DNA of 64,000 nt from UBA1757 sp045627385. Lineage in GTDB: Bacteria; Bacteroidota; Bacteroidia; Bacteroidales; UBA1402. The notes beneath the pieces were generated by a model. That model made no database searches. It was given only the letters and a program-made list of their open reading frames with translations, and was not told where the DNA came from. Within the stretch, counting starts at the first letter, position 1, and every line of letters begins with the position of its first letter. The DNA lies in NCBI GenBank assembly GCA_045627385.1, contig JAZQNO010000025.1:1-64000 (forward strand), read 5' to 3'. Below, piece after piece: positions 32,739 to 40,621 of the stretch. The position numbers and the translations under genes are program-made.

Positions 32739-34303
32739 CTGAAGCTACCATCCATTGGATAGACATCGCCATCATACTGGTGACTTTGGTGTTCACCATC
32801 GGCGTAGGCATTTATGTCGCACATCGCAACAAAAACAGCGAAACTTATTTCGTCGGCAGCAAGAAGGCTCCTTCATGGGCCATCGGTCTGTCCATCTTCG
32901 CCACACTCATCAGTTCGGTCACCTTCCTTTCCTATCCGGCTGCCGCCTTCAAAGGCAACTGGATTCTGCTGGTGCAGGGCCTGATGGTGCCTGTGGTGCT
33001 CGTTTTCCTCATCTGGGCCATCGTGCCGCTGTTCCGCAAGATGATCCGTCTGAGCACATACGAGTATTTCGAAAGACGTTTCGGCTTGCCGGCCCGCATC
33101 TATTCCTCTCTGGCCTTCCTGCTGACCCATTTTTCGAAAATGGGTACGGTGTTGTATCTCATTTCATTGGCTTTGAGCAGCATGATGGGCGTTGATGCCT
33201 TCTGGATTATCATCGTGTTGGGTCTGGTCATCGTGGCCATCACCTATGTCGGCGGTATGGAAGGCGTTATCTGGATGGATGTGGTCCAGGGTCTTCTGCT
33301 GATTTTAGGCGGCATTCTCTGTGTGGTGGTGCTTCTGGCACGTCCCGAGCAGGGAGCCATGCAGGTATTCCACGATGCCATCGCTGCGAAGAAAATCGGT
33401 TTCGGCCCCTACAACTTCAGTTTTGCTGAACTTACCTTCTGGGTAATGGTCATCAACGGCGCTTTCTACGCATTGCAGAAATATGGCACCGACCAAACCA
33501 TCGTCCAGCGTTATCTCACAGCCCGTAATGACCGTGAAGCCAAGAAGGCCGCTTATATCGGCGTCGGCCTGAGTGTACCCATCTGGGCTATGTTCATGCT
33601 GATCGGTTCGCTGCTGTTTATCTATTATCAGTCGGGTACGGCCGTGCTGCCTGAAGGAATGAAGGCCGAATCGGTCTTCCCGTACTTCATGGTGAACGAA
33701 CTTCCCATTGGGGTGGCCGGTCTGGTCATTGCGGCCCTGCTGGCTGCGGCCATCTCCAGCCTGGATGCCGATATGAACTGTCTGTCGGCCATCATTGTGG
33801 AAGACTATTACGCCCGTTTCAAGAAAGACTGCACCGATCGCCAGCGCCTCAACATGGGCCGCGCCATGGTGGCCGTTTCGGGCTTGCTGACTGTTGGCGT
33901 CGCGGCTCTCTACTACGCATGGGACGGAGAGGGCGTGCTCGGTGTCATCTTCGAACTCTACGCCATATTTTCGGCCGGTATCGTGGGTATCTTTCTGCTG
34001 GGTCTTTTCAGCCGCCGTGCCAACAAACAGGGCCTCTACATCGGCCTGCTGGTCTGCGTGCTTTTCACGGCCTATGCTGTGTTGACAACGACCAAAATCG
34101 AAGTGGAAGGCGGCAAGCAGCTGATTCTCGACTTGGGAAAATGGAACTTCCCGCACCACAAATACATGTTGGGCGTCTACAGCCATCTGATCGTCCTGGT
34201 GGTCGGTTATGTGGCCAGTCTGTTCTTCCCCAAGCCCAGCCTCGAAAAAGGACTTACCATTTATGATTATAAAAAGTCAGATTTGACTGATTCAAACAAT
34301 TGA
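32735..34303 (+). CDS. Sodium:solute symporter (SSS family), copy 2
   Basis: 522 residues with about thirteen membrane segments, starting WIDIAIILVTLVFTIGVGIY. SSS features include KKAPSWAIGLSIFATLISSV, LSTYEYFERRFGLPARIYSS and the GGMEGVIWMDVVQGLLLI stretch. The start overlaps the aldolase stop as ATGA, and six bases separate it from the dehydrogenase gene. It probably imports the sugar acid used by its neighbours. It is only moderately similar to the symporter at 14660, consistent with a different substrate or an old duplication. Confidence 0.87.
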   Translation: MTEATIHWIDIAIILVTLVFTIGVGIYVAHRNKNSETYFVGSKKAPSWAIGLSIFATLISSVTFLSYPAAAFKGNWILLVQGLMVPVVLVFLIWAIVPLFRKMIRLSTYEYFERRFGLPARIYSSLAFLLTHFSKMGTVLYLISLALSSMMGVDAFWIIIVLGLVIVAITYVGGMEGVIWMDVVQGLLLILGGILCVVVLLARPEQGAMQVFHDAIAAKKIGFGPYNFSFAELTFWVMVINGAFYALQKYGTDQTIVQRYLTARNDREAKKAAYIGVGLSVPIWAMFMLIGSLLFIYYQSGTAVLPEGMKAESVFPYFMVNELPIGVAGLVIAALLAAAISSLDADMNCLSAIIVEDYYARFKKDCTDRQRLNMGRAMVAVSGLLTVGVAALYYAWDGEGVLGVIFELYAIFSAGIVGIFLLGLFSRRANKQGLYIGLLVCVLFTAYAVLTTTKIEVEGGKQLILDLGKWNFPHHKYMLGVYSHLIVLVVGYVASLFFPKPSLEKGLTIYDYKKSDLTDSNN

Positions 34304-34309
34304 TTAGTA

Positions 34310-35458
34310 ATGAGACAAGTGCAACTGATGACCCCAAGAAAGGTCATCGTGGGGACAGGCTGTTCCCTAAACTGGATTGAAGATTCGCTCAGCGAAGGTT
34401 ACACAAAGGTGATTCTGCTTTCGACCCGTCCCATTTGGGACATGTTGGACGGAATGCTGCTCGAAGCTGCCGCCAAGGGCTTGAAGGTGGTGAAGATCGA
34501 TTATGATCTGTCTGGCGAACCTACTTCTGATTATTTCGAAAAGTTACGTAAAACCGCATCCGCCGCTTCCGCCGATGCCATAGTTGGCATCGGCGGAGGC
34601 TCGGTCCTCGATATCGCCAAGTTGCTGGCCGCACTGGCCGACCGGAAGACGCCGGTGAGCAAGTGTTTCGGCAAAAATATGCTGGAGCCCAGACGCATAG
34701 GTTTGTACTGTCTGCCCACAACTTCGGGAACCGGCAGTGAAGTGTCGCCCAACGCCATTCTGCTCGATTCGGCCGACGGCGAGAAAAAAGGCGTCATCAG
34801 TCCCTACCTTTTGCCCGACTGCACTATCATCGACCCTGAACTGACGCTGAGCCTGCCTCCCAAACAGACCGCTGAGACGGGCATGGATGCCTTGTGCCAC
34901 TGTGTCGAAGCCTATATGAACAAAAATGCGCATACGGTGGTCGATGCCTATGCGATGAAAGGTGTGCAGCTGGTCTACAAAAACCTTTTGAAAGCCGTTC
35001 TTGACGGCCGAAACCGTCCGGCCCGCGAAGGTATGGCCATCGCCTCCATGATGGGCGGCCTCTGCCTGGGACCGGTCAACACCTGCGGTGTCCACGCCCT
35101 TTCCTACGGCCTTGCCGGCAAGTATCATCTGTCTCACGGTCTGGCCAACGCGCTGCTGTTGCCCGAAGTGATGAGTTTCAACATCCCCGGCTGTCAGGCC
35201 CGCATTTCCGACCTGGGCAAGGTGCTTGGCGTACAGATGACACGCGACACCGGACGCAATGCCAAAGCCGTGGTGGAGGTCATCCGCACGCTTTCGGCCA
35301 AATGCGGCATTCCCCAGCATCTTTCCGAACTGGGTGTCAAGGCGGAAGACATTCCCGAAATGGCCGACATGGCGATGAACGTCACCCGTCTGCTCGAAAA
35401 CAATCCGCGCGAAATCACGCGTGAAGACGCCATTCAGATATACACTAACATATTGTAA
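34310..35458 (+). CDS. Iron-containing (group III) alcohol dehydrogenase, probable sugar-acid aldehyde reductase
   Basis: 382 residues, cytosolic. Group III features are AIVGIGGGSVLDIAKLLAAL (NAD-binding, about 88-107), YCLPTTSGTGSEVSPNAI, AETGMDALCHCVEAYMNKNA and the metal site region GVHALSYGLAGKYHLSHGLAN. Relatives reduce lactaldehyde, succinate semialdehyde or phosphonate aldehydes. Placed between an aldolase and a C4-acid kinase/dehydrogenase pair, the simplest job is reducing the C4 aldehyde acid made by the aldolase to a trihydroxybutanoate (threonate or erythronate), using NADH. Six bases after the symporter and three before pdxA2. Confidence 0.83.
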   Translation: MRQVQLMTPRKVIVGTGCSLNWIEDSLSEGYTKVILLSTRPIWDMLDGMLLEAAAKGLKVVKIDYDLSGEPTSDYFEKLRKTASAASADAIVGIGGGSVLDIAKLLAALADRKTPVSKCFGKNMLEPRRIGLYCLPTTSGTGSEVSPNAILLDSADGEKKGVISPYLLPDCTIIDPELTLSLPPKQTAETGMDALCHCVEAYMNKNAHTVVDAYAMKGVQLVYKNLLKAVLDGRNRPAREGMAIASMMGGLCLGPVNTCGVHALSYGLAGKYHLSHGLANALLLPEVMSFNIPGCQARISDLGKVLGVQMTRDTGRNAKAVVEVIRTLSAKCGIPQHLSELGVKAEDIPEMADMAMNVTRLLENNPREITREDAIQIYTNIL

Positions 35459-35461
35459 TTC

Positions 35462-36487
35462 ATGGAAAAACCTATTGTCAGCATCAGTATGGGCGATCCG
35501 GCCGGCATCGGTCCCGAGATTACCGTCAAAGCTCTTCAGAACGAATCTGTCTATGAGCGTTGCCGCCCGATGGTGGTGGGTGACGCCAAAGTAATGAGCG
35601 ATGCGGTCGCTTTTTTGAATACTCATCTGCAGATCCATCCTATCCACGACGTTTCGGAGGCCCTGTTCCAATTCGGCACCATTGATGTCTATGACCTTGA
35701 CAATGTGGACATGCCTTGTCTGCAGTATGGCGTGGTCAGCCCGATGTGCGGTCATGCGGCTTTTGAAGCGGTCCGTACCAATATAGAACTGGCCATGGCC
35801 CATAAGGTCGACGCCACGGTGACGGCTCCTATCAACAAGGAAGCCATTCACGCGGCCGGTCACGACTTCTCGGGCCATACCGAAATATATGCCCATTACA
35901 CTCAGACGAAGAACTACGCCATGCTGTTGGCAGACGATTCCCTGCGTGTCATTCACGTGAGCACACACGTGTCTCTTCGCGAGGCTTGTGACCGCGCCAA
36001 GAAGGCCCGTGTGCTGGATGTGATCGGTCTGCTTCACGACGCCTGCCGTCGTTTCGGCATCGAGAAACCTCATCTGGCCGTGGCCGGTCTAAACCCGCAT
36101 TGCGGTGAAAACGGCCTCTTCGGTCAGGAAGAAATCGAGGAGATCATTCCTGCCGTTCAGGAAGCCCGCACCCGTGGCTACGATGTGGAAGGCCCCGTGC
36201 CCCCGGATACCGTTTTCGCCAAAGCCGTTCAGGGAAAGTTCGACGGAGTGGTGGCCATGTATCACGACCAAGGGCACATCCCGTTCAAACTGGTTGGATT
36301 CCGCTGGAACAACGAAACTCAGAAGATGGACAGCGTCAAGGGTGTGAACATCACGCTCGGACTGCCCATCATCCGCACTTCCGTCGATCATGGCACGGCC
36401 TTTGAAATCGCCGGTCAGGGTATCGCCTGTGAAGATGCCATGCTCATTTCCATCGACTATGCCCTGAAAATGGCGCAAAACAGCTGA
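35462..36487 (+). CDS. pdxA2: PdxA2-type 4-phospho-threonate/erythronate dehydrogenase (decarboxylating)
   Basis: 341 residues. PdxA landmarks: PIVSISMGDPAGIGPEITVK, VTAPINKEAIHAAGHDFSGH, LAVAGLNPHCGENGLFGQEE, GVVAMYHDQGHIPFKLVGF and IIRTSVDHGTAFEIAGQG. PdxA proper makes an intermediate of pyridoxal phosphate. The PdxA2 branch, found next to DUF1537 kinases, oxidises D-threonate or D-erythronate 4-phosphate, which loses CO2 to give dihydroxyacetone phosphate. The immediate neighbour here is such a kinase (one base apart) and there is no pdxJ, so the catabolic role is preferred. Confidence 0.88.
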   Translation: MEKPIVSISMGDPAGIGPEITVKALQNESVYERCRPMVVGDAKVMSDAVAFLNTHLQIHPIHDVSEALFQFGTIDVYDLDNVDMPCLQYGVVSPMCGHAAFEAVRTNIELAMAHKVDATVTAPINKEAIHAAGHDFSGHTEIYAHYTQTKNYAMLLADDSLRVIHVSTHVSLREACDRAKKARVLDVIGLLHDACRRFGIEKPHLAVAGLNPHCGENGLFGQEEIEEIIPAVQEARTRGYDVEGPVPPDTVFAKAVQGKFDGVVAMYHDQGHIPFKLVGFRWNNETQKMDSVKGVNITLGLPIIRTSVDHGTAFEIAGQGIACEDAMLISIDYALKMAQNS

Positions 36488-36488
36488 T

Positions 36489-37637
36489 ATGATCGCACTT
36501 GTCGCAGATGATTTCACCGGCGCGGCCGAAGTGGCCGGCATTTGCATGCGTCGTGGCGTGAGCGTGAGTTTCCTGACGGGCATTCCCGATCCGGAAATCA
36601 TATCCGCCCTTACGACCGATGTGGCGGTGATTGCCGAAGACACCCGCTCTTTTTCCAAAGAGGGTGCTGAGAAAATCAGCCGCTTGCTGGCCGAAAACCT
36701 GAAAGCAGCCGGCGTTACCCAGATTGTCAAGAAAATCGATTCCGTGATGCGCGGCTGGGTGCTGCCCGAAATGAATGCCATCGCATCGGTGATGGGCTAT
36801 GAAAGCCTTCTCATCCAGCCGGCCAATACCGAAACGGGCCGCAGTGTCCGCAACGGCATGTATTTCATTGGAGAACAACTGCTGTCGGAAACGGCTTTCG
36901 CACAGGATCCCGACTTCCCTGCACCTACCTCGTCGGTGGAGAAACTATTGGAACTGAGAGGCGGTGTCAGTGTGGTTCCCTATCTGGTGCCCGATGCCGA
37001 GAACGACGAGGACCTGCTGCACAGTGTCCGTCTGAGCAACGGCAATGTACTGGCAGGAGGCAGTGCCGCCTTCTGGCGTGTCTATCTTGAAAATCAGATT
37101 CGTCTGGGTCGTGTGAAATCCAACCCGGTGGAGCGGGACGTCATCGGCCGCTTTCTGCTCCGCGATTGCCTGATGGTCTGCGGAAGCGCCCATCAGAACA
37201 GCATGGATTTTTCTTCCCGTCTGGCCAACAGCGGTTTCCCGGTCCTGGCCATGCCTGAGACGATGTGCCTGGAGGAAAAACCCTCCGAAGAAGAATACGA
37301 ACGTTGGGTCGGCCTCTGCGAATCGGTCTGGAAAAAGGAAAGACGCCTTCTGGTGCGTCTGGCTTCCCGTCCCGGATTCCCGCAGGCGGCCGAAACTTTG
37401 CTGTTCCGCTTTTCCGAAGCGGTCGGCATGCTGCTTGACCGCATCGATCCCTCCCAACTGCTGGTCGAGGGTGGCGCGACCGCCTACAGTCTGCTGTTCC
37501 AGCGTCAGGGGTGGACTTCGTTCATTCCCGAAAAGGAATGGCTGCCCGGTGTCGTCCAGCTGAAATTGGCCACTCCTCCCGGCATCAGCATCACGCTCAA
37601 GCCCGGCAGTTATGCCTGGCCCGCTTTCGAATATTGA
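36489..37637 (+). CDS. Four-carbon acid sugar kinase family protein (DUF1537)
   Basis: 382 residues. The N-terminal hallmark ALVADDFTGAAEVAG is at residues 3-17, then TDVAVIAEDTRSFSKEGA and VKKIDSVMRGWVLPEMNAI. The C-terminal nucleotide-binding part has LLVEGGATAYSLLFQRQGW and ends in ISITLKPGSYAWP. The family phosphorylates C4 aldonates at O-4 (DtnK on D-threonate) and in one branch 3-oxo-isoapionate (OiaK), an intermediate of D-apionate breakdown. PdxA2 directly upstream favours a threonate or erythronate substrate; the nearby apiosidase keeps the apionate option open. It is slightly shorter than usual family members of about 420 residues. Confidence 0.88.
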   Translation: MIALVADDFTGAAEVAGICMRRGVSVSFLTGIPDPEIISALTTDVAVIAEDTRSFSKEGAEKISRLLAENLKAAGVTQIVKKIDSVMRGWVLPEMNAIASVMGYESLLIQPANTETGRSVRNGMYFIGEQLLSETAFAQDPDFPAPTSSVEKLLELRGGVSVVPYLVPDAENDEDLLHSVRLSNGNVLAGGSAAFWRVYLENQIRLGRVKSNPVERDVIGRFLLRDCLMVCGSAHQNSMDFSSRLANSGFPVLAMPETMCLEEKPSEEEYERWVGLCESVWKKERRLLVRLASRPGFPQAAETLLFRFSEAVGMLLDRIDPSQLLVEGGATAYSLLFQRQGWTSFIPEKEWLPGVVQLKLATPPGISITLKPGSYAWPAFEY

Positions 37638-37651
37638 AAAAACCGACAGCA

Positions 37652-39229
37652 ATGAAACACTTTTCATCCATCGCTCTTTTTTGTCTGGCCATGCTTTCAA
37701 GTCTGAACTTGAGAGCGAAAACCGTCAACATTCTCGAAGCCGGCGGTTCCAACGACGGAAAAAAGCTCAATACCGCAGTCATCGAAAAAACCGTCAGCCG
37801 CCTGGCAGAGCAGGGTGGGGGAACACTTTATTTCCCTGCCGGCACCTATCTGACCGGTCCGATTACCCTTCGGAGCAATATCACGCTCGATATCGAATCG
37901 GGGGCCGTGCTGTCGTTCACGGATGACTTCGACGCGTACATGCCCTTTGTGGAGATGCGTTACGAAGGCGTGGTGATGAAAAGTTTCCATCCGCTCATCT
38001 ACGCCTATGAGGCCGAAAACATCACCATCAAGGGTCGTGGGACGCTCGAAGGCAACGGAAGCGCCTGGTGGACGGAAAACTGGCGTATCGAAGGAGCCCT
38101 CAAAGACGGGGAGAAAATCGAGAAAACCAAGTATCAGAAAGCTTTCCTTGAAGCCAATCCCGATCTCGTTCTCGAGCCTCAAAGCGATTGGAAAGGTACG
38201 CTTGCCCGCGAATTCTTCCGCCCGCCTTTCATTCAGCTCTACCGCTGCAAGAACATCCTCATCGAAGGCCTCCATATTCAGAATTCTCCTTTCTGGACCG
38301 TCAATCCGGAATTCTGCGACAACCTCAACATCACCGGACTGACCATCGTCAACCCGCCCTCGCCCAACACCGACGGCATCAATCCCTCGTCCTGCAGCAA
38401 CGTGCATATTTCCAACTGTCACATCAGCGTGGGAGACGACTGCATCACCATCAAGAGCGGACGCGACCTGCAGGGCCGCCAATACGGCGTTCCCTGTCAG
38501 AACGTCACCATCACCAACTGCACCATGCTTTCCGGTCACGGCGGTGTCGTCATCGGCAGCGAGATGTCGGGCGACGTGCGCAAGGTGAGCATCAGCAACT
38601 GTGTCTTCGACGGCACCGACCGAGGTATCCGCATCAAGAGCAGCCGCGGCCGCGGGGGAATCGTCGAGGAGATCCGCGTGGACAACATCGTGATGAAGAA
38701 TATCCGCAAGGAAGCCATCATTCTGACACTTTTCTACGGGCGCTCTTTTCCGGAACCGGTTTCCGACCGTACGCCTGTCTTCCGCAACATCCACATTTCC
38801 AATATGACCGGCACGCAGATCAATTCGGTCGGCGAAATCCACGGCATCGAAGAAATGCCCGTTTCCAACGTCAGCATCTGCAATGTCAATATGGAAGCCC
38901 AAAGCGGCTTGCGTGTCATCGATGCACGCGACATCACTCTGCGCGACTTTACCGTCGACACACAGAGGGGCCCGGCCGTCTCGGCCAGCAAGGCCAGCGA
39001 CCTTTATTTCTCCAATGTCCGTACGAACAGCCCGACAGCCGATGCGCCCGTCATTCTGCTGAATCAGGTCAAACGCACCTGGGTGTCCGACTGTTTTCCC
39101 AAGCCTGGCAGTTCATGTCTGGTCGAGGTGAGAGGAACCGATTCGGAAGACATTGTCCTGATGAACAATTACTGCAAAGGTCTGGATGCCGTCAAGGCGG
39201 AAGAGCCCATTACCATCGTTCAAAAATAA
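37652..39229 (+). CDS. GH28 polygalacturonase-family glycosidase, secreted
   Basis: 525 residues. Signal peptide MKHFSSIALFCLAMLSSLNLRA. All four GH28 signatures are visible: NTDG (239-242), GDDC with D262 and D263, SGHG (294-297, H296) and RIK (327-329). A right-handed beta-helix with N-terminal loop TLYFPAGTYLTGPI precedes them. GH28 enzymes hydrolyse alpha-1,4-galacturonosyl or related bonds by inversion, and exo-acting members work on the RG-II backbone and side groups. Start ATG 37652, 14 bases after the kinase stop; the longer frame into the kinase gene is a shadow. Fifteen bases separate it from the NSS symporter. Confidence 0.93.
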   Translation: MKHFSSIALFCLAMLSSLNLRAKTVNILEAGGSNDGKKLNTAVIEKTVSRLAEQGGGTLYFPAGTYLTGPITLRSNITLDIESGAVLSFTDDFDAYMPFVEMRYEGVVMKSFHPLIYAYEAENITIKGRGTLEGNGSAWWTENWRIEGALKDGEKIEKTKYQKAFLEANPDLVLEPQSDWKGTLAREFFRPPFIQLYRCKNILIEGLHIQNSPFWTVNPEFCDNLNITGLTIVNPPSPNTDGINPSSCSNVHISNCHISVGDDCITIKSGRDLQGRQYGVPCQNVTITNCTMLSGHGGVVIGSEMSGDVRKVSISNCVFDGTDRGIRIKSSRGRGGIVEEIRVDNIVMKNIRKEAIILTLFYGRSFPEPVSDRTPVFRNIHISNMTGTQINSVGEIHGIEEMPVSNVSICNVNMEAQSGLRVIDARDITLRDFTVDTQRGPAVSASKASDLYFSNVRTNSPTADAPVILLNQVKRTWVSDCFPKPGSSCLVEVRGTDSEDIVLMNNYCKGLDAVKAEEPITIVQK

Positions 39230-39244
39230 ATTTCCTTACCGATT

Positions 39245-40606
39245 ATGGCACAAAAGAAAAGAGATGAATTCAAGAGCAAGTTCGGCGTTCTGCTGGCAAT
39301 GGTCGGATCCGCGGTCGGCCTGGGCAATCTGTGGCGTTTCCCGTATCTGATGGGCACCAATGGGGGCTCGGCCTTCATCATTGTCTATCTGGGCTTTGTC
39401 ATCGTTCTCTGTCTGCCTGTGCTTTTTTCCGAATTCATTGTCGGCAAAGCGAGCCACTCCAATGCCTGCGGGGCCTTCAAGACGCTGGCTCCTGGTTCGA
39501 AATGGTATCTCTACGGCTTGCTGTCGGTGTGCTGCTGCTTCATGATCCTGTCGTTCTACAACGTGGTCGGCGGCTGGACGCTGAATTATCTTATCCGCTC
39601 GTTCACGGTCGATTTTTCCACTTTGGACAACGAAGTGCTGGTCGACACGTTCCAGTCGGCTTCCGGTTCAGTGGGCTGGTGGCTTCCGCTTCTCTGCTTC
39701 TGGCTGTTCATGCTGTTCAATGCCGGTATCCTCACGGGCGGCATCCAGGCCGGCATCGAGAAGTTCACCAAAATCATGACTCCGGCTCTGTTTCTGCTGG
39801 TAGCCATCATCGCCAGCTATTCGTTGAGTCTGAACGGCTCCATGGAAGGCTTGCGTTTCATGTTCGCTCCCGATTTTTCCAAACTGAGCCTGAAGACGCT
39901 CCAGTCGGCGATGGGACAGGCCTTCCTTTCGCTGAGCATCGGTTGCGGCTGCATTCTCACCTACGCTTCTTATGTGAAAGACGATCACCGCATCATGAAG
40001 ACGTCGCTCTCTACGGCTTTGGCAGATACCTTTTTTGCCCTGCTGGCCGGCTGCGCCATCATGCCTGCCGTGTTCAGTTTCGGCATATCGCCCAGTCAGG
40101 GCCCCGGTCTGGTGTTCGTGACGCTGCCCGGCATTTTCGCACAGCTTCCCGTCGGCCGTCTCATTGCCATTCTGTTCTTCTTCGTACTGTTTCTGGCGGC
40201 TCTCACCTCGTCCATCTCAATGTTCGAAGTGGCCGTGGCCTATGTGGGCGAGGAATACAAGCTGAAACGCAAGTCGTCAGTACTCGTCTGTATGGGCATT
40301 ACGGTTATTTTCGGCTCGCTTTGTTCGTTGTCGATGGGGCCTTTGGCCGATTTCCACATTTTTGGAAAGACCGTGTTTGACTTTTTCGATTCAACCACAT
40401 CTAACATACTGATGCCTCTCGGCGGACTCATCATTGTCCTGTTTGTGGGATGGCGTATGAAAAAATCTCAGGTTATGGCCGAATTGACCAATGGCGGCAG
40501 CCTGAAAATGAAGCCTTGGCTGCTGAATGCGGTCTGGTTCCTGATCCGTTTCGTCGCCCCGCTGATTTTGATTGTCTTGCTGACGAGTACCATCTTTATC
40601 AAATGA
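39245..40606 (+). CDS. Neurotransmitter:sodium symporter (NSS) family transporter
   Basis: 453 residues, about twelve membrane segments. The N-terminal NSS signature is clear: FGVLLAMVGSAVGLGNLWRFPYLMGTNGG is spread over residues 14-42 (unwound TM1 with GSAVGLGNLWRFP). Later come GVNVVGGWTLNY-like FYNVVGGWTLNYLIRSF and LSLSIGCGCILTYASYV. Known members carry amino acids. Its place inside a carbohydrate operon, 15 bases from both neighbours, is unexpected and suggests either an unusual substrate (for example a small sugar acid or aceric-type acid) or uptake of an amino compound that comes with pectin. The substrate is unknown. Confidence 0.88.
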   Translation: MAQKKRDEFKSKFGVLLAMVGSAVGLGNLWRFPYLMGTNGGSAFIIVYLGFVIVLCLPVLFSEFIVGKASHSNACGAFKTLAPGSKWYLYGLLSVCCCFMILSFYNVVGGWTLNYLIRSFTVDFSTLDNEVLVDTFQSASGSVGWWLPLLCFWLFMLFNAGILTGGIQAGIEKFTKIMTPALFLLVAIIASYSLSLNGSMEGLRFMFAPDFSKLSLKTLQSAMGQAFLSLSIGCGCILTYASYVKDDHRIMKTSLSTALADTFFALLAGCAIMPAVFSFGISPSQGPGLVFVTLPGIFAQLPVGRLIAILFFFVLFLAALTSSISMFEVAVAYVGEEYKLKRKSSVLVCMGITVIFGSLCSLSMGPLADFHIFGKTVFDFFDSTTSNILMPLGGLIIVLFVGWRMKKSQVMAELTNGGSLKMKPWLLNAVWFLIRFVAPLILIVLLTSTIFIK

Positions 40607-40621
40607 TTAAACTTTTGCCCG

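Noticed and set aside
35462..36487. PdxA as vitamin B6 biosynthesis enzyme
   Set aside because: It directly adjoins a DUF1537 kinase in a pectin operon and no pdxJ or other B6 gene is near, so the catabolic PdxA2 role is better supported.
37511..37651. N-terminal extension of the GH28 gene into the kinase gene
   Set aside because: The first ATG that yields a signal peptide is at 37652; the upstream frame lies inside the kinase coding sequence.
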